The notes under the pieces are model-generated. The model was not told the DNA's origin, searched no databases, and worked only from the letters and a program-made list of their open reading frames with translations. From Cervus elaphus (lineage: Eukaryota; Chordata; Mammalia; Artiodactyla; Cervidae), in the NCBI RefSeq assembly GCF_910594005.1, contig NC_057848.1:47819616-47883615 (forward strand): a stretch of 64,000 nucleotides of DNA, read 5' to 3'. Below are positions 44,126 through 55,559 of the stretch, one piece after another. The position numbers were made by a program, and so were the translations under genes. Each line of letters opens with the position of its first letter. The stretch's first letter is position 1.

Positions 44126-44793
44126 GTTTTCTTGCAACTAGTCTGTATATGACAGTGTTTTTCAAACTTCAGTTGTGAGATTGACTTTGACCAGCATTTA
44201 AAGAATGAAATAGAACAGAATACATCATAGAGCATTCATGATTTCATTTTTTACTGAAAATAAGAATTTGTTTAGTGAAGGAAGATTTTCCTGAAACTTT
44301 TGTCTACTATAATATAAAAGATATTATCATGAGAAATTTTGAGAAATAAAATTGAAAGCCACTGATCTACATACTGCATTGCCCATTAAATCATTAAGTT
44401 GCTCAAAAGTAATTTATGATGCCAAAAGTCTCCATGTTATTGGTTTTAACATTAAAATAATTGTGGATAATAAAAATGTATTTTCTGGCAATTCTTCAGT
44501 TAGGTATTAATTATATGGGGTAATTTCATTGACCTCTTTTAGGAGTTCTACTTGAATATTATATTTAAAATTTGAGGGTTTTATATAGACATGATTCTGA
44601 TTTTATTGAAGCCTTTATGGGAAAAATATTAATCATACTTTATTAAGAAATCATTTTAGCAAATCTTTACCTGGCTAAATATATTCAGGGTAATGCAGGA
44701 TACATTGAGTATAGATAACACCAGGGAATTCAGATATTTGATTCTTATCAAAATAAAAATATCTGGTATCTCTGGAATTACATATGCCTGAGT
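44126..44793. other. Unassigned AT-rich intronic sequence
   Basis: Nothing recognised. Confidence 0.4.
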
Positions 44794-45073
44794 GCACGCT
44801 CAGTCGCTCAATCATGTTCCACTCTTTGTGGCCCTATGGACAGTAGCCTGCCAGGTTCCCCTGCCCATGGGGATTCTCCAGGCAAGGATACTGGAGTGGG
44901 TAGCCATGCCCTCCTCCAGGGGATCTTCCCGACCCGGGGATCAAACCTGCATCTCCTGCATTGCAGGTGGATTCTTTTACTGCTGAGCAACTGTGGAATG
45001 TGAACGTGAACGTGAACTATACTGTCCATGGAATTCTCCAGGCCAGAATACTGGAGTGACTGGGGAAGCCCCC
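44794..45073 (-). mobile_element. Bov-tA SINE with an internal foreign segment
   Basis: Reversed SINE from 'gcacgctcagtcgctcaatc' to 'tgctgagcaactg' (44993), completed at 45059-45073 by 'actggggaagccccc'. Between these lies a segment of about 65 bases containing 'gtgaacgtgaacgtgaac' and a fragment typical of another Bov-tA subtype. Confidence 0.88.
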
Positions 45074-45129
45074 TTAATTATAACAATGAATAATCAAAAT
45101 GAATGATTCCACAATTGTTTTCTTAGTTA
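45074..45129. other. Short spacer
   Basis: Nothing recognised between the SINE and the L2 fragment. Confidence 0.3.
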
Positions 45130-45585
45130 CGATTAATACAGTGGCTCTTCATTGCCTATAAGCCATAGTGCAAAATCCTTAGTAGAGTGTGTAAGTGCTG
45201 GGAGCTTTATCTCCATTTTCACCACTTTACGTAGGCCACGCTCTTCCATGTCTTCACAATTTTGTTTATGCTTCCTTTGCTTTGAAGTCATTGTCTCTCA
45301 CCTTTCTTAATGAAGCTGGGTCTCAAAGGATGAATACAAGTATTTAGGCAATGTTACCTCTTCCATGGTGCCTTCATCCATTCCCTTTCGTGTTGTTCTC
45401 ACATGATCTATTACAGTCATTTATCAGAGATCTCACATTATTATAATTATTACCTTCTGTGAGTGTCTTCAGCTAGGCAATGAGTTACTTGAAGGTGAAG
45501 TCTATGTCCTACACATTCTTGAATCCTTGGTGCCCATAACAATGCCTAGGACATAACACACACTTGATTCTTTGCTAAATATGTG
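45130..45585 (+). mobile_element. L2 LINE 3' portion
   Basis: Long forward L2: 'agtggctcttcattgcctat', 'accactttacgtaggccacg', 'gtgccttcatccattccctt', 'ttcagctaggcaatgagtta', 'cttgaatccttggtgcccat', 'aacaatgcctaggacataac'. Confidence 0.78.
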
Positions 45586-46479
45586 AGAGATACTATTTAG
45601 TTTTAATGGACATTGGCAAATACAAAACACAAAGCATTTGACATGAGATCATAAGAATTTTAATCTATCATCTATTATCTATTCTTTTTTACACTGAAAA
45701 CTTCATTCTTCTCTTTTAAATGTCTGAATGTTAAAATATTAATTTAGGGGCAGAAAATTATATTCATATATATTATTCTGTGGTCCATACAGTGACAAAA
45801 GGGCTGGCTGATTTGGTCTATTCAAGCCAACATTTAATCAAATTGCTGACATCATTTAATCTGATTATGTGTAAGATACAGGCCAAGGCATTTTCATCTT
45901 CCCACAGGCTGAGATGGTGGTTTAGAGATATAGCCTACATATTAGAATTCTCCCTCCATCTTTTAGTCATCATTACATTAAGAAAAAAGTTAAAAGATAA
46001 GCAATTTTTTATGGATAGTTGGGTCATTTAGTATTTTGTGAGATGGTACCATTAAAGTTTCATTTATATTCCCATAGGATTTTCTCCTCACTGTTTCAGC
46101 TAATAGAGTTTGAAGTCCCAATGTGTCTATCACTTTGAGGGATTTTTTACAAAAAAAAAATTGTTGCTCTGAAAACACAGCACTAACTTCCTCAAAGAAT
46201 AAAACAGAGAAACCACAGCTGGAGAAGTGTGAATGCCAATTTACCCTTCATAGCACGTGAAATTACACTTCATGATTGTAGAGGAAGGCAATATTTAATT
46301 GACAGATATTCTAATACATAAATGTATTAGGGCGCCATCTGTTTGATGGCTCTTCTGTGCACATATATGCTACAAAATATTTTCAAAAAATATATGGTAA
46401 GCTAAGAATCTCTAACTCACATATGAATCTGAGAGATGATGTTTTTTATTTTCCTGATTTGAATTCTTCACACATTTCT
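45586..46479. other. Unassigned intronic sequence
   Basis: AT-rich; contains the palindrome at 46311-46330. The 62-codon and 83-codon frames have no recognisable motif. Confidence 0.4.
46311..46330. repeat. 20-bp near-perfect palindrome
   Basis: CTAATACAT and ATGTATTAG, separated by AA, are exact reverse complements. Confidence 0.93.
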
Positions 46480-46640
46480 CTCTTGTATTACAGCTGATTG
46501 TTTACATATTTAACCTTCAACTCAATAGAAAGCTTAGGATGGTATCCAAATCTTACTCAGCTCCAGATTCCCAGCATGGTCAACACTGTGTTGACACATA
46601 ATAAGTGTTCAGCAAATGTTTATTGAAAAAATAAATGAAT
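46480..46640 (+). mobile_element. L2 LINE 3' end
   Basis: 'gattcccagcatggtcaaca', 'tgacacataataagtgttca' and 'gcaaatgtttattgaaaaaa' correspond to the L2 terminus. Confidence 0.7.
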
Positions 46641-47389
46641 ATATTATTAAAGCCCTGATGTTTTAAACATTTCCCCTAGGAGCCATTTGATATTTTCTCC
46701 TGTGTTATAACGCCACAAAGATAAAACCCTCACAATTTCTTTCTTGGCTTACTGGAAAACATGGCAGTAATAACAGAGGGAGAAATTGAATGACTCATAA
46801 CACACAAAACAATCTTTCAGAGCAATCTAAGACTTTGGCCTCCATGTGTGAAACAACTGAACGAGAGGTGAAAAATTCAGTAAAATATTTGGATTTGTAT
46901 CTTCAGCTAAAAATCAAACTGCTGTATGGGAGGGAACATCTAGGTGATTAAACCATTCACATGTGCAGTATTGACCCAGAGCCTGAAAAGTCTAAATGTT
47001 GGCTACTGCTTTTAGGTTACTTGTGGAAATCAAACTGGCTTCCCTGCCTTTTCATCAGAGCTTCAGTGTAACTGAGGATTCATTATTTTTTTTCTATATT
47101 TTGAGATGTAAATATGTTAGCAGGTCATATTGTGTATTTTTTCAGAGCTTTGTTTTCTAGGTTAGTAACATGCTTTTTGAATAATAGAAATCATACCTAT
47201 CTAATATTAAATAAAACAATTACTATAACAAATATAAGGAAGTATTCAGTGAAATATACTTTATCATGTGATTCTAACCAACAAAATATTTTTAATGAGT
47301 GCACATCTATTAAAAGAATCCTCAAGATGCTGTAATTATTATTCATTTTCTAGAATTGTTTCACCATGAAGCTTTATGCTTCTATGGGG
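46641..47389. other. Unassigned unique sequence
   Basis: No repeat recognised. AT-rich open frame at 47114-47335 without motif. Confidence 0.4.
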
Positions 47390-47640
47390 ACTTTAATGTT
47401 TATGTTTTGTGACGGCTGCATTGACTATTAAAAAGCAATTTGGCTGACATTTTAGGTCTTTTGTTGCCAGTTTTAATTGGATTGTTCATCAAGCATCAAC
47501 TCCCCCGTTAACTGCGAAAATTTCAGGCCATCGTCGGTTTATAGTAATGACTGTTTAATGATTTTATCCCGTCAGTATGCGAGCTTCGTATGGATATATG
47601 CATGATTAGTTTCATATCAAGACCTGTAATTAAATAATTG
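47390..47640. promoter_or_regulatory. Candidate conserved noncoding element
   Basis: Unique AT-rich sequence that has kept about eight CpG sites within roughly 200 bases (for example near 47410, 47504, 47514, 47530-47535, 47569, 47580, 47587), far above the surrounding intron. It also carries homeodomain-type TAAT/ATTA cores. No repeat match and no sustained open frame. I infer selective constraint, perhaps an enhancer; this is not shown by the sequence alone. Confidence 0.4.
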
Positions 47641-48044
47641 AAGCTTAAACAGAATGGATATCAAACATGAACACATATTTAATAAAGACTCAGAAGCTTA
47701 TCAAAATACTGATTAGCAATTAAAGTCAATGTTTTGAGTTCATCTGTGTTAGCACACTTACGGTATCTTAAAAAATATTTGTATAAAGTTCTTACCCAAA
47801 GTTAAAAGAAATTCCCTTTAGTAAAGCAGTAAACTTGGGTTTTCAAAAGGTAATTTATATACAGGCATCCATCTGCCAGAGAAAGCAAACTCACCTTAAC
47901 TGTTGCTTTTTCTAGAGAAAAATTAGCCAAAACAGAATGCCCTAGAGCAGCAATAAATATTCTTATCAATCACACACAATTCCAATCCTTAAGAAGTTGA
48001 CTTATATATACTCATATTATGCTGTCACCTATTTGCATTTCATA
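47641..48044. other. Unassigned unique sequence
   Basis: AT-rich; nothing recognised. Confidence 0.4.
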
Positions 48045-48175
48045 GAGTGTTGGAGCTGAAGTGAATCTTGGAAACCACCTCTTCTAAGTTCCTAATTTTA
48101 TAATGTTTAAGTCCAGATGAGTGAAGTGAGTTGCTTAAGGTCGTATAGCTAATTAGTGGCAGAGTCAGGGAAAAA
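48045..48175 (-). mobile_element. MIR-like SINE fragment
   Basis: 'gtgttggagctgaagtgaat', 'aaaccacctcttctaagttc' and 'agttgcttaaggtcgtatag', 'ctaattagtggcagagtcag' resemble the conserved 'ggagctggaagggacc...ggtcacacagctagt' class. Confidence 0.6.
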
Positions 48176-49754
48176 AAATCTAGGTCCAACATGTAAACTT
48201 GTGTATTCCTGGAGAATCAACAGGTACAAAGAATTTCATATATTGCTACTGGTAAATTCCTTTTCTCATTGTTCCATTAAACTAACATATTTCAAAACTA
48301 AAAATAAACCAACCAACCCAAACCTGTATACAAAGATATACACTGAGAAGTTTCATTTTCTCTTATTTCCCAATCAACCCCATTCTTCCTCCAACCCCTG
48401 CAAGTAACCATTTTTACTAGTTTCTCATTCATCTCCCCAGTGTTTTTTCATGCCACTGCACAATGTATGAATATACATTACTATTTTCTCCCTTTCTGTA
48501 TGTAAATATAGTACACCCTATATATGTATTTACATCTTGCTTTATTCACTGAAATATCTATCTTGAGATCATTCCATATCAGTACACAGAAATCTTCCTT
48601 GTTATTTTTTCTTCTTTTAAGCTGCATAATATTCCCTTACACAGTTTATTCAATGTGTTGGCAAATTACTAATAACTAATTGAAAATGTTTTAGATGCTA
48701 AAAGTTATTTCACTGTACCTATAAGAAATACTTATCTGCATAATGGAAAATGTATTTATAGAGAAAAATATATATCAAGATAAAAGCTAAACTCAGGGCA
48801 GAGTGCATAGCACTGAAGAAAAACTAGAAAAGCCATTACTTCCCCTTTGATTTCAAGTCCTAGTCTTGAGGCTCACTGCATAATTGAGAGGTTTTCCTAA
48901 GGTTTACTGATATGGATAAGTGAAAACATGTGTTACAATGAAAATGTTTGCAATGTAGCACATAGAAATTTTAACTTTTATGTTATGTCCAGTAAGCATA
49001 GCATTTCAAAATCCTTCTGTCATTAGTCCAATAGATCATATTACTTATCTTCTGCACATGGTAACCCATAGATACCTTGCATTTTAAAATAGTTTCATTT
49101 CACATTGGAATGGAAGGTCTGCCTACACTGCTATAGTATAGTGAAAAACATTAGGGAGACAGACCAATTAAGGCAGAAGCAGAATTCTTATTAAATGACA
49201 GGACCCTGATTCCCATTTCATGAAACATGTACTCCTGCCACATGCCAAATTCCCATTAACTTCAAGAAGGAATTATGCACAGAAGAAATATGTAGGCTGA
49301 AGAGTGCAGGACAAATTAGTCCAGAGCAATCCTTAAATGTCAGTTTAAAATGCAGTGAATGCTTTAAATTATGTGTAGTCATGTTGTTTGGATTGAACAT
49401 TATCCACTCCCCGCCCCCGTCTCTGACCACATCTTCAAAATGAATGGGGCAAAAGATGGCTTGAAAGAGAGAAGAGCCCGAACAGCTTGAGGTAGAATTG
49501 TAAGTAAAAACAGAATCCAAAGATGTGAGTCATGAAAATGCAATGACTCCTTAAGAAAACAGCTTAAAAAAAAGAAACTGTAGTTTCCCTCAGTTTATAA
49601 AATATTTATATTTAAGAAAATAGGCAGAAATATTTTCCACCTCTATTAATTCAGCCTAATTCAGAGAGTCAAGTTTCATTGTTAAATTCAAATCATATTT
49701 AAAATGTAAGTATGTGGTATTTACTTTCACGTGTTCTGCGTGAATATTGCTATT
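48176..49754. other. Repeat-poor intronic stretch
   Basis: Nothing assigned over 1.6 kb. The 100-codon minus-strand frame at 49218-49520 lacks a family motif and splice-flanked structure. Confidence 0.45.
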
Positions 49755-49970
49755 GTGCGTGCATGTGAGCTAAGTCACTTCAGTTGTGTCCGACTCTGTG
49801 CGACCCTATGGACTGCAGCCTGCCAGGCTCCTCTGTCCATGGAATTCTCCAGGCAATAATATTGGAGTGGGTTGCTGTTTCCTTCTCCACGGGATCTTCC
49901 CGACCCAGGGATTGAACCGGAGTCTCATGCATTGCAGACAGACTCTCTACTGACTGAGCCACCAGGGAAG
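49755..49970 (-). mobile_element. Bov-tA SINE
   Basis: Reversed copy, 'gtgagctaagtcacttcagt' to 'ctgagccaccagggaag'. Candidate flanks 'attgctat' and 'attactat' differ by one base. Confidence 0.93.
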
Positions 49971-50640
49971 ATTACTATGATGAACAGAATGTCAAAAACC
50001 ACTGTTTCTTTTGAAGAAGTAATATATTTCCCCACCCCCCCCCCATGAATACTGGCTGAAAAGCATTCTAAACTGTATCTCTGTTTATGGACAAATTTAT
50101 TAGGCTCAAAGTTTTACAAAATTTGATTAGTAAAAATTAAACACAACTTTCCCCAATATGTCTCAAATATTTCATAACAGGAAAACAAGGGACAAAATAA
50201 GTGGGAGATAGCAACTGAGCATACGCCACCTATCAGGACATGCTGGAAATTAGATGGGCTGGACACACATATTCCATTCTTTGAGTAAACTTTCTTATTT
50301 GCTTTCAGTAAGATACTGCTAATTAAAAATACTTAGTTCCTTTCCATGGAAGAGACAGACAGAGGATCCAAGCCAGCAGAACTGTAACATTCATCCTCCC
50401 CAGCTTCATCATCACTTTCACTTATTTGTTTTTCATACCTTGGTTTTCCACTGGAAATTTTGTTTGAAGAAAGGGTTCTGCAAATAAAGCCTGAGCACCA
50501 CTTCTAAGCGTGTCCCTGTCTTCCTGATGCTGAGTTCCTGTATTCCAGAACTGACTTTTTGCTTCTCCCTCAGACTGTGACTGTCACAGGAGCTCCCTCT
50601 GTAGGATGGCTCCATATTGTTTGAAGTCATTTAGTGATAT
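49971..50640. other. Unassigned intronic sequence
   Basis: Includes a C-rich run (50031-50044). Nothing else recognised. Confidence 0.4.
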
Positions 50641-50850
50641 GGGCTTCCCTGGTAGCCCCTTATAATCTGCCTGCAATGTAGGAGATGCAAGAGGTGAGGG
50701 TCCCCTCCCTGGGTTGGGAAGATCCCCTGGAGAAGGAAATGGCAACCTAGTCCAGTATTCTTGTCTGGGAAATGCCATGGACAGAGGAGCCTGGAGGGCT
50801 ACAGTCCACGGGGTTGCAGAGTCAGACACGACTGAGCGCCTCAACCACCA
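50641..50850 (+). mobile_element. Bov-tA SINE
   Basis: 'gggcttccctggtagcccct', 'tgggttgggaagatcccctg', 'aacctagtccagtattcttg' and 'gacacgactgagcgcctcaa', with a head deletion near 50660. Confidence 0.92.
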
Positions 50851-51054
50851 CCATAATATTTATGTCTGGGTAGATTAAGGTTGTACAACAGGGAGGTTAA
50901 AATGTTCTATTTACTTTCCAGTACCTTCTTTGCAAAGTGGTATGGAATATTCTTCATTATATTTATGAATTTGCTTACACAATCATATAATTTAATACTG
51001 AAATATTGAAATATTAAATTAGAACTTAATATTTACCTGAAATAACTTAATATT

Positions 51055-51245
51055 GTATATGTCAGCAGAACTTTTCTGTGAAGGACCAGATCATAAATAT
51101 TTTGGGCTTTGCAGGTCTTATGGTCTCTGTCCACAGCAACCCACACATAATGAATGGACATGGCTGTGATCCAATTAAACTTCATTTACAAAAACAGGCG
51201 GTAGGCCAGAGTTGGCACAGTGGCTATGGTTTGCTGACCCCTGTT
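51055..51245. mobile_element. hAT-Charlie type DNA transposon (MER-class)
   Basis: 'acttttctgtgaaggaccag', 'aaatattttgggctttgcag', 'acatggctgtgatccaatta', 'aacttcatttacaaaaacag' and a terminal 'ggtttgctgacccctg' match a common mammalian non-autonomous hAT element with TIR 'caggggtc(a/g)gcaaac'. The exact MER name is not certain. Confidence 0.8.
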
Positions 51246-51823
51246 AAACTGGTTTGGGTTTCAATACTCAGTGAATCCATGCCACAAAGTAGAGTTTGCT
51301 CCCAGGACTATTTAATTGCTCTCTTAAACTGCAAACTACTTTTGTTCCAATGAGTGGATCTTTTGTGAAAATTTGCTTTTAAGGACTGAAAGAAATATTG
51401 CCTTGGTTTTTCAATATTCTAAAGGTACTTCAGCTTACAAGTCAAGGGGATGCATTTATATTTCCAATATATTTTAAGTCATAAACAAGTAAAAGAAGGA
51501 GTTTCATCTGTCAATGTGAGTAAATTATATTCAGCTCAATCACCTCCAGGAAGATTATTACAAATTTTACATTTAAATTCATAGATAGTACCTAATCTGC
51601 TTATAATTTTGTTGACAGCTGCATTTCTGCTCTTCTATCTACCTACAGAGAAGCCCTTGAAATTCAAGAATCTATGTAGCTGCAATACAATCTATGTAGC
51701 TGTAGCTTTATTTGAATGCAATTCCTAAAGATTTTGTAAAAATTTTAAAGTGAAAATTCTACTTTTAATTAGCTGCCATTGAAAATTACCCAAACAGCTC
51801 ATCTTCGTTAAAAAATGTGGATA
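51246..51823. other. Unassigned intronic sequence
   Basis: Contains a 14-bp direct repeat AATCTATGTAGCTG at 51669-51682 and 51689-51702 (20-bp period). Otherwise nothing recognised. Confidence 0.4.
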
Positions 51824-51935
51824 TTGGCAGGGTCACTGTATAACAGTCTGGAGACCGCATGCTACACACGAGTGCGCCACCCCAGGGAGTAACACCACAC
51901 TGGGGACAGGACGGATCATTGAGTATACTGAAAAT
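51824..51935. other. CpG-containing patch of unknown origin
   Basis: About 110 bases with several CpGs and mixed GC content inside AT-rich sequence ('ggagaccgcatgctacacac', 'gagtgcgccaccccaggg'). I recognise no repeat family or coding motif. Confidence 0.35.
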
Positions 51936-51960
51936 CTACAGATTTATTAAAAGTTTTCTG

Positions 51961-52014
51961 GAAAATGACTGTAGAGAGTGTTATTCTAACAACCCATATT
52001 TTACAGTCATTTTC
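51961..52014. repeat. 13-bp perfect inverted repeat, 28-nt spacer
   Basis: GAAAATGACTGTA (51961-51973) and TACAGTCATTTTC (52002-52014) are exact reverse complements. Confidence 0.93.
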
Positions 52015-52073
52015 TAATGGATTGTAATGAAGTATCTCGAGGAAGGGCTGCTGCTTATATTCAGATTAAAAAT

Positions 52074-52310
52074 AAAAACAAATCACCAGCCCAGGCTGGA
52101 TGCATGAGACAAGTGCTCAGGGCTGGTACACTGGGAAGACCCAGAGGGATGGGATGGAGAGGGAGGTGGGAAGGGGGATCGGGATGGGGAACACATGTAA
52201 ATCCATGGCTGATTCATGCCAATGTATGGCAAACACCACTACAATATTGTAATTAGCCTCCAACTAATAAAAATAAATGGAAGAAAAGAAAGAAAAATAA
52301 TAATAATGAA
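52074..52310 (+). mobile_element. Bovine-type L1 3' UTR fragment
   Basis: Forward orientation of the same 3' UTR as at 7763-8119: 'tcaccagcccaggctggatg', 'catgagacaagtgctcaggg', 'gatcgggatggggaacacat', 'gtaattagcctccaactaat', then an A-rich tail. Heavily 5'-truncated. Confidence 0.92.
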
Positions 52311-52626
52311 AACAAAAGAACATGTGGTTTAGTAGTAGCCTTATATTACTGAGGGAATTAGTCCTTTCCTCTAATAATTGTGGGCACAGGTTGTAGCGAA
52401 TCTCCTTGGCAAGACTGCAAGAAAGAAAACTATGAAAAGTTTATACTTCTCTCTTCAAAGGATATCCATTTCCATTTGTTTCTTTTTGAAAAGCAAAGTG
52501 CACAATTTTGTTGTAGGTAGGTCCCCACTGCAGTGATTTTATCATACCAACCACAGAATAAATATTTTACACAGAGAACTGCCAGAAACTATACCGCATT
52601 TTCCTAATCATCTTGCTATCATTCCT
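52311..52626. other. Unassigned intronic sequence
   Basis: Nothing recognised. Confidence 0.4.
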
Positions 52627-52852
52627 GCGCGTGTGCATGCTCAGTCGCTCAGTTGTGTCTGACTCTTAGCAACCACATGGACTGTAGCCCATCGGGCTCT
52701 TGTGTCCATGGGATTTCCCAGGCAAGAATATTGGAGTGGGTTGCCCATTTCCTCCTCCAGAGAATCTTCCCAACCCAGGGATTGAACCTGCATCTCTTGA
52801 GTCTCCTGCATTGGCAGGCTGATTCTTTAACACTGTGCCACCCGGGAAAGCT
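52627..52852 (-). mobile_element. Bov-tA SINE
   Basis: Reversed copy, 'gcatgctcagtcgctcagtt' to 'gtgccacccgggaaag', with a short internal insertion ('atctcttgagtctcctgc'). Confidence 0.93.
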
Positions 52853-53276
52853 ATTGTTCTTAATGCTACGTCTTAAGTTTCCCCAGTCCTTTTAATGTGT
52901 GCCACTGAAGGAATGGTTTTCCAATTGTGTTTCAGGAACATGTCTGAGGGACTCAGATGGGAGTTGGAGCTTTGAAGGCTTCATTTTCACTCTTATGGTA
53001 TAGACTGGGGTTGTATATGCTGGCATTGCACATGGTATTCTGCTGCGAAGGAGGAAAAGTTTTCAAAGTGTTATATGCAGAGGACAGTTCCAAACACACT
53101 TTCCTCCTACCCCAGAAAGAATGCATTTAATTGAAAGATGCAGACAACAACGTTGGTGGTAATAGAAGTTTGCAATCTTTAAACATGTCAAACTTGGTCA
53201 TTTCTACAACATAATCTCCAAGTCTCAAAAAACCCTGCAAGAGGGTAGCTGTGACTTACAAACTGCTATATAGAAA
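52853..53276. other. Unassigned intronic sequence
   Basis: Nothing recognised. Confidence 0.4.
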
Positions 53277-53625
53277 GAATGTTCTGTCCCCTCAAAATTC
53301 ATATGTTGAGATCTAATCCCCAGTGTGACGGTATTAGCAGGTAGCATCTTTGAGGGGTGCTTAGGTCATGAGCAGAACCCTTATGAGTGGGATAAGTGCC
53401 CTTAAAAAAAGAACCCACACAGCCCCTGGTCTCCACCATGAGAGGACATAGTACAAAGACGGCCATCTATGAATCAGGAAATGTGTTCTCACCAGACACT
53501 GGTCCTGCTGCTTTCTTGATCTTGGACTTCCCAGCCTCTGAAACTGTGAGAAATAAATTTCTGTTGTTTATAAGCCACCCAGTCCATGGAATTCTGATAG
53601 AGCAGCCCAAATGAACACAGATGAA
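53277..53625 (+). mobile_element. MLT1-type (MaLR) solo LTR
   Basis: Nearly complete forward LTR: 'cctcaaaattcatatgttga', 'aatccccagtgtgacggtat', 'ttaggtcatgagcagaaccc', 'ccaccatgagaggacatagt', 'gatcttggacttcccagcct', 'gaaactgtgagaaataaatt', 'ataagccacccagtccatgg'. The polyadenylation signal AATAAA lies at 53552-53557. No internal sequence adjoins it. Confidence 0.92.
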
Positions 53626-53720
53626 GAAAGCAAGGCTCAGAAAGGCTACCTTGTTTGTTAAGTGGCAAACTTGGGAACTGAACTTGAGTCTGTCTGACAT
53701 CAACTATTTTTCACCTTATT
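53626..53720 (-). mobile_element. MIR SINE fragment
   Basis: 'aagcaaggctcagaaaggct' and 'gtggcaaacttgggaactga' fit the reversed MIR core. Confidence 0.6.
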
Positions 53721-54479
53721 CTATTTTTATTAATGTAAGTTATTTAATAGTAGGAAAACACCAATGAAGCTTTAGGCATGCTTCATTTTAAAACAGTATC
53801 AATTCTGCTCATGTAGAGCAGGAAATGAGCTCACGGAAAATTAGACTATAAGGTCTAAGTTACGATAGATATTTATTTTATGCATAAACACACAAACGAG
53901 GATAGATACCAAAATTCCAATGAAATAAAATTACATTTCCAAACTCTTTGCCCAAGTGCTCATTTCTTAACTTATTATCCTATTCTGAAATATTTCAGGT
54001 TAAAATTATTGTCCTTCAAGGAGCAAAGTATACTTACATACTTCAAACAGTAAATTTCACTCAGAAAATATGGTTGTTAGCTTTTAAGAAATATAGTTCT
54101 GCTACAGTAAGAGAAACTCAAACCGTTGGTGATTCACATCACATAAAAATTTATTTGTTGCCTCAATCTGATTTTGAATTCAAGATGGTATTTGGTGACA
54201 CTATTATTTCAGTTAGGCATCTCCCTTTGAACAAAAATTGGGACCCAGATGGCTTATATCAGTGATGGTTTGCAACTGTGATTTAAAGCAACCACATATA
54301 CCTGCAAATGACTTTGTAGCCTTAGGGGAATGCAAAGTGAGGTCACCAGTAGGGACAAGCAGAGCCTTCAACTACTGATGGAAAAATCATTATTTTATCA
54401 CCTCTGTTAATTACTTTCTTTCATGTCTGAAGTTAGAGAGGAGTAAACTAAACATTCTAGCAAGGACTATGGAAATGCA
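53721..54479. other. Unassigned intronic sequence
   Basis: The 105-codon plus-strand frame at 53948-54265 has an AT-driven composition and no recognisable domain. Confidence 0.4.
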
Positions 54480-54970
54480 TACAGGGATAGAATGCAGCAT
54501 TTCTAAGTATCTGTGAAGGGCTAAGGACTATGGTAGGCAAGGGGGTACAGATATTAACACAACCCAGTCCTCACCCTCCAGTAACACTACACCTTGTGTC
54601 TACTTATTTTTCCTTCTTTGCCTCTGAACTGAAAAGACATCTCTTCTCTCATCTTTTATCTTTGGTTTGTGTGTTCACCTGCACTCTTATTTCAAGACAA
54701 ACTCAAGGGTTTCCTCCTTTACAAACACTTTCCTGAACACTCCTTCCTTTGTGCCCTGATGGGACCATTCTATCCTAGCCCATGTTACACTTTATTGTAC
54801 AAGTTGATTTACCTATATGCTAAACCTATTGAACATATTACTTATTTCAGATAGTCCTGCAAAAGCAAGAATTGTGTTTTACTTGTCTCATTAATTAGCT
54901 AATATTTAATTCAATAAAAATATTAACTGAATGTTTTATGAGCCAGACACTATGGTTATCAAGCACACCA
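54480..54970. mobile_element. Diverged L2 fragments, both orientations
   Basis: 'ctgtgaagggctaaggacta' and 'caacccagtcctcaccctcc' (54510-54580) look like reversed L2. 'ctcaagggtttcctccttta', 'cactttcctgaacactcctt' (54700-54890) look like forward L2. 'attaactgaatgttttatga' (54922-54960) is reversed L2 again. Confidence 0.5.
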
Positions 54971-55029
54971 TACATTTAATACATGCTTGTTAAATGAAGG
55001 AATAAAATCTAAACCCCAAACTTAGTTCA

Positions 55030-55235
55030 AATGATCCCAAGCACCCCTGATCATAACTCTCCCTTGCATATCTCTAGCACTTTGGGTTCAGTCTGCTATG
55101 AATTCATTTATGTTACAGATACACAAAAAATCAAATTATTCTGTTGGTATATTCTCTCTTCCCAGATAAATGAAAAACTCCTTGAAGGAAAGGGCTCTAT
55201 CAAATATTTCTACTATCAAATAGTTGCCTACTTCT
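55030..55235 (+). mobile_element. Possible L2 3' fragment
   Basis: 'gaaaaactccttgaaggaaa' followed by 'gggctctatc' resembles the L2 'gagctccttgagggcagggactgt' block. Confidence 0.5.
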
Positions 55236-55468
55236 GTGTGTGCATGTGTGTGTGTGTGTGGACACTCAGTTGCTTCAGTTGTGTCTGACTCTTGTAACCC
55301 CATGGACTACAGTCTGCCAGGCTACTCTGTCCATGGGAATTTCTAGGCCAGAATACTGGAGTGAGTTGCCAGGCCTTCCTCCAGGGGATCTTCCCAACCC
55401 AGGGATCGAACTCACATCTCCCGCATTGCGAGTGGATTCTTCACTGCTGAGCCACTGGGGAAATCCCC
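55236..55468 (-). mobile_element. Bov-tA SINE with a GT-rich start
   Basis: A (GT)n-like stretch at 55236-55259, then reversed SINE 'gacactcagttgcttcagtt' to 'gccactggggaaatcccc'. Confidence 0.9.
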
Positions 55469-55559
55469 TATGTGTCTATACTTCTTAGTAAAGGGCACCG
55501 ATCAATTAAGCACTCAATAGTTATGAGTCAAAGAAAGCAACCTTTTACCTTTGGATGGG

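Noticed and set aside
53948..54265. 105-codon open frame
   Set aside because: No domain, no splice context, AT-driven composition; L2/MIR remnants lie around it.
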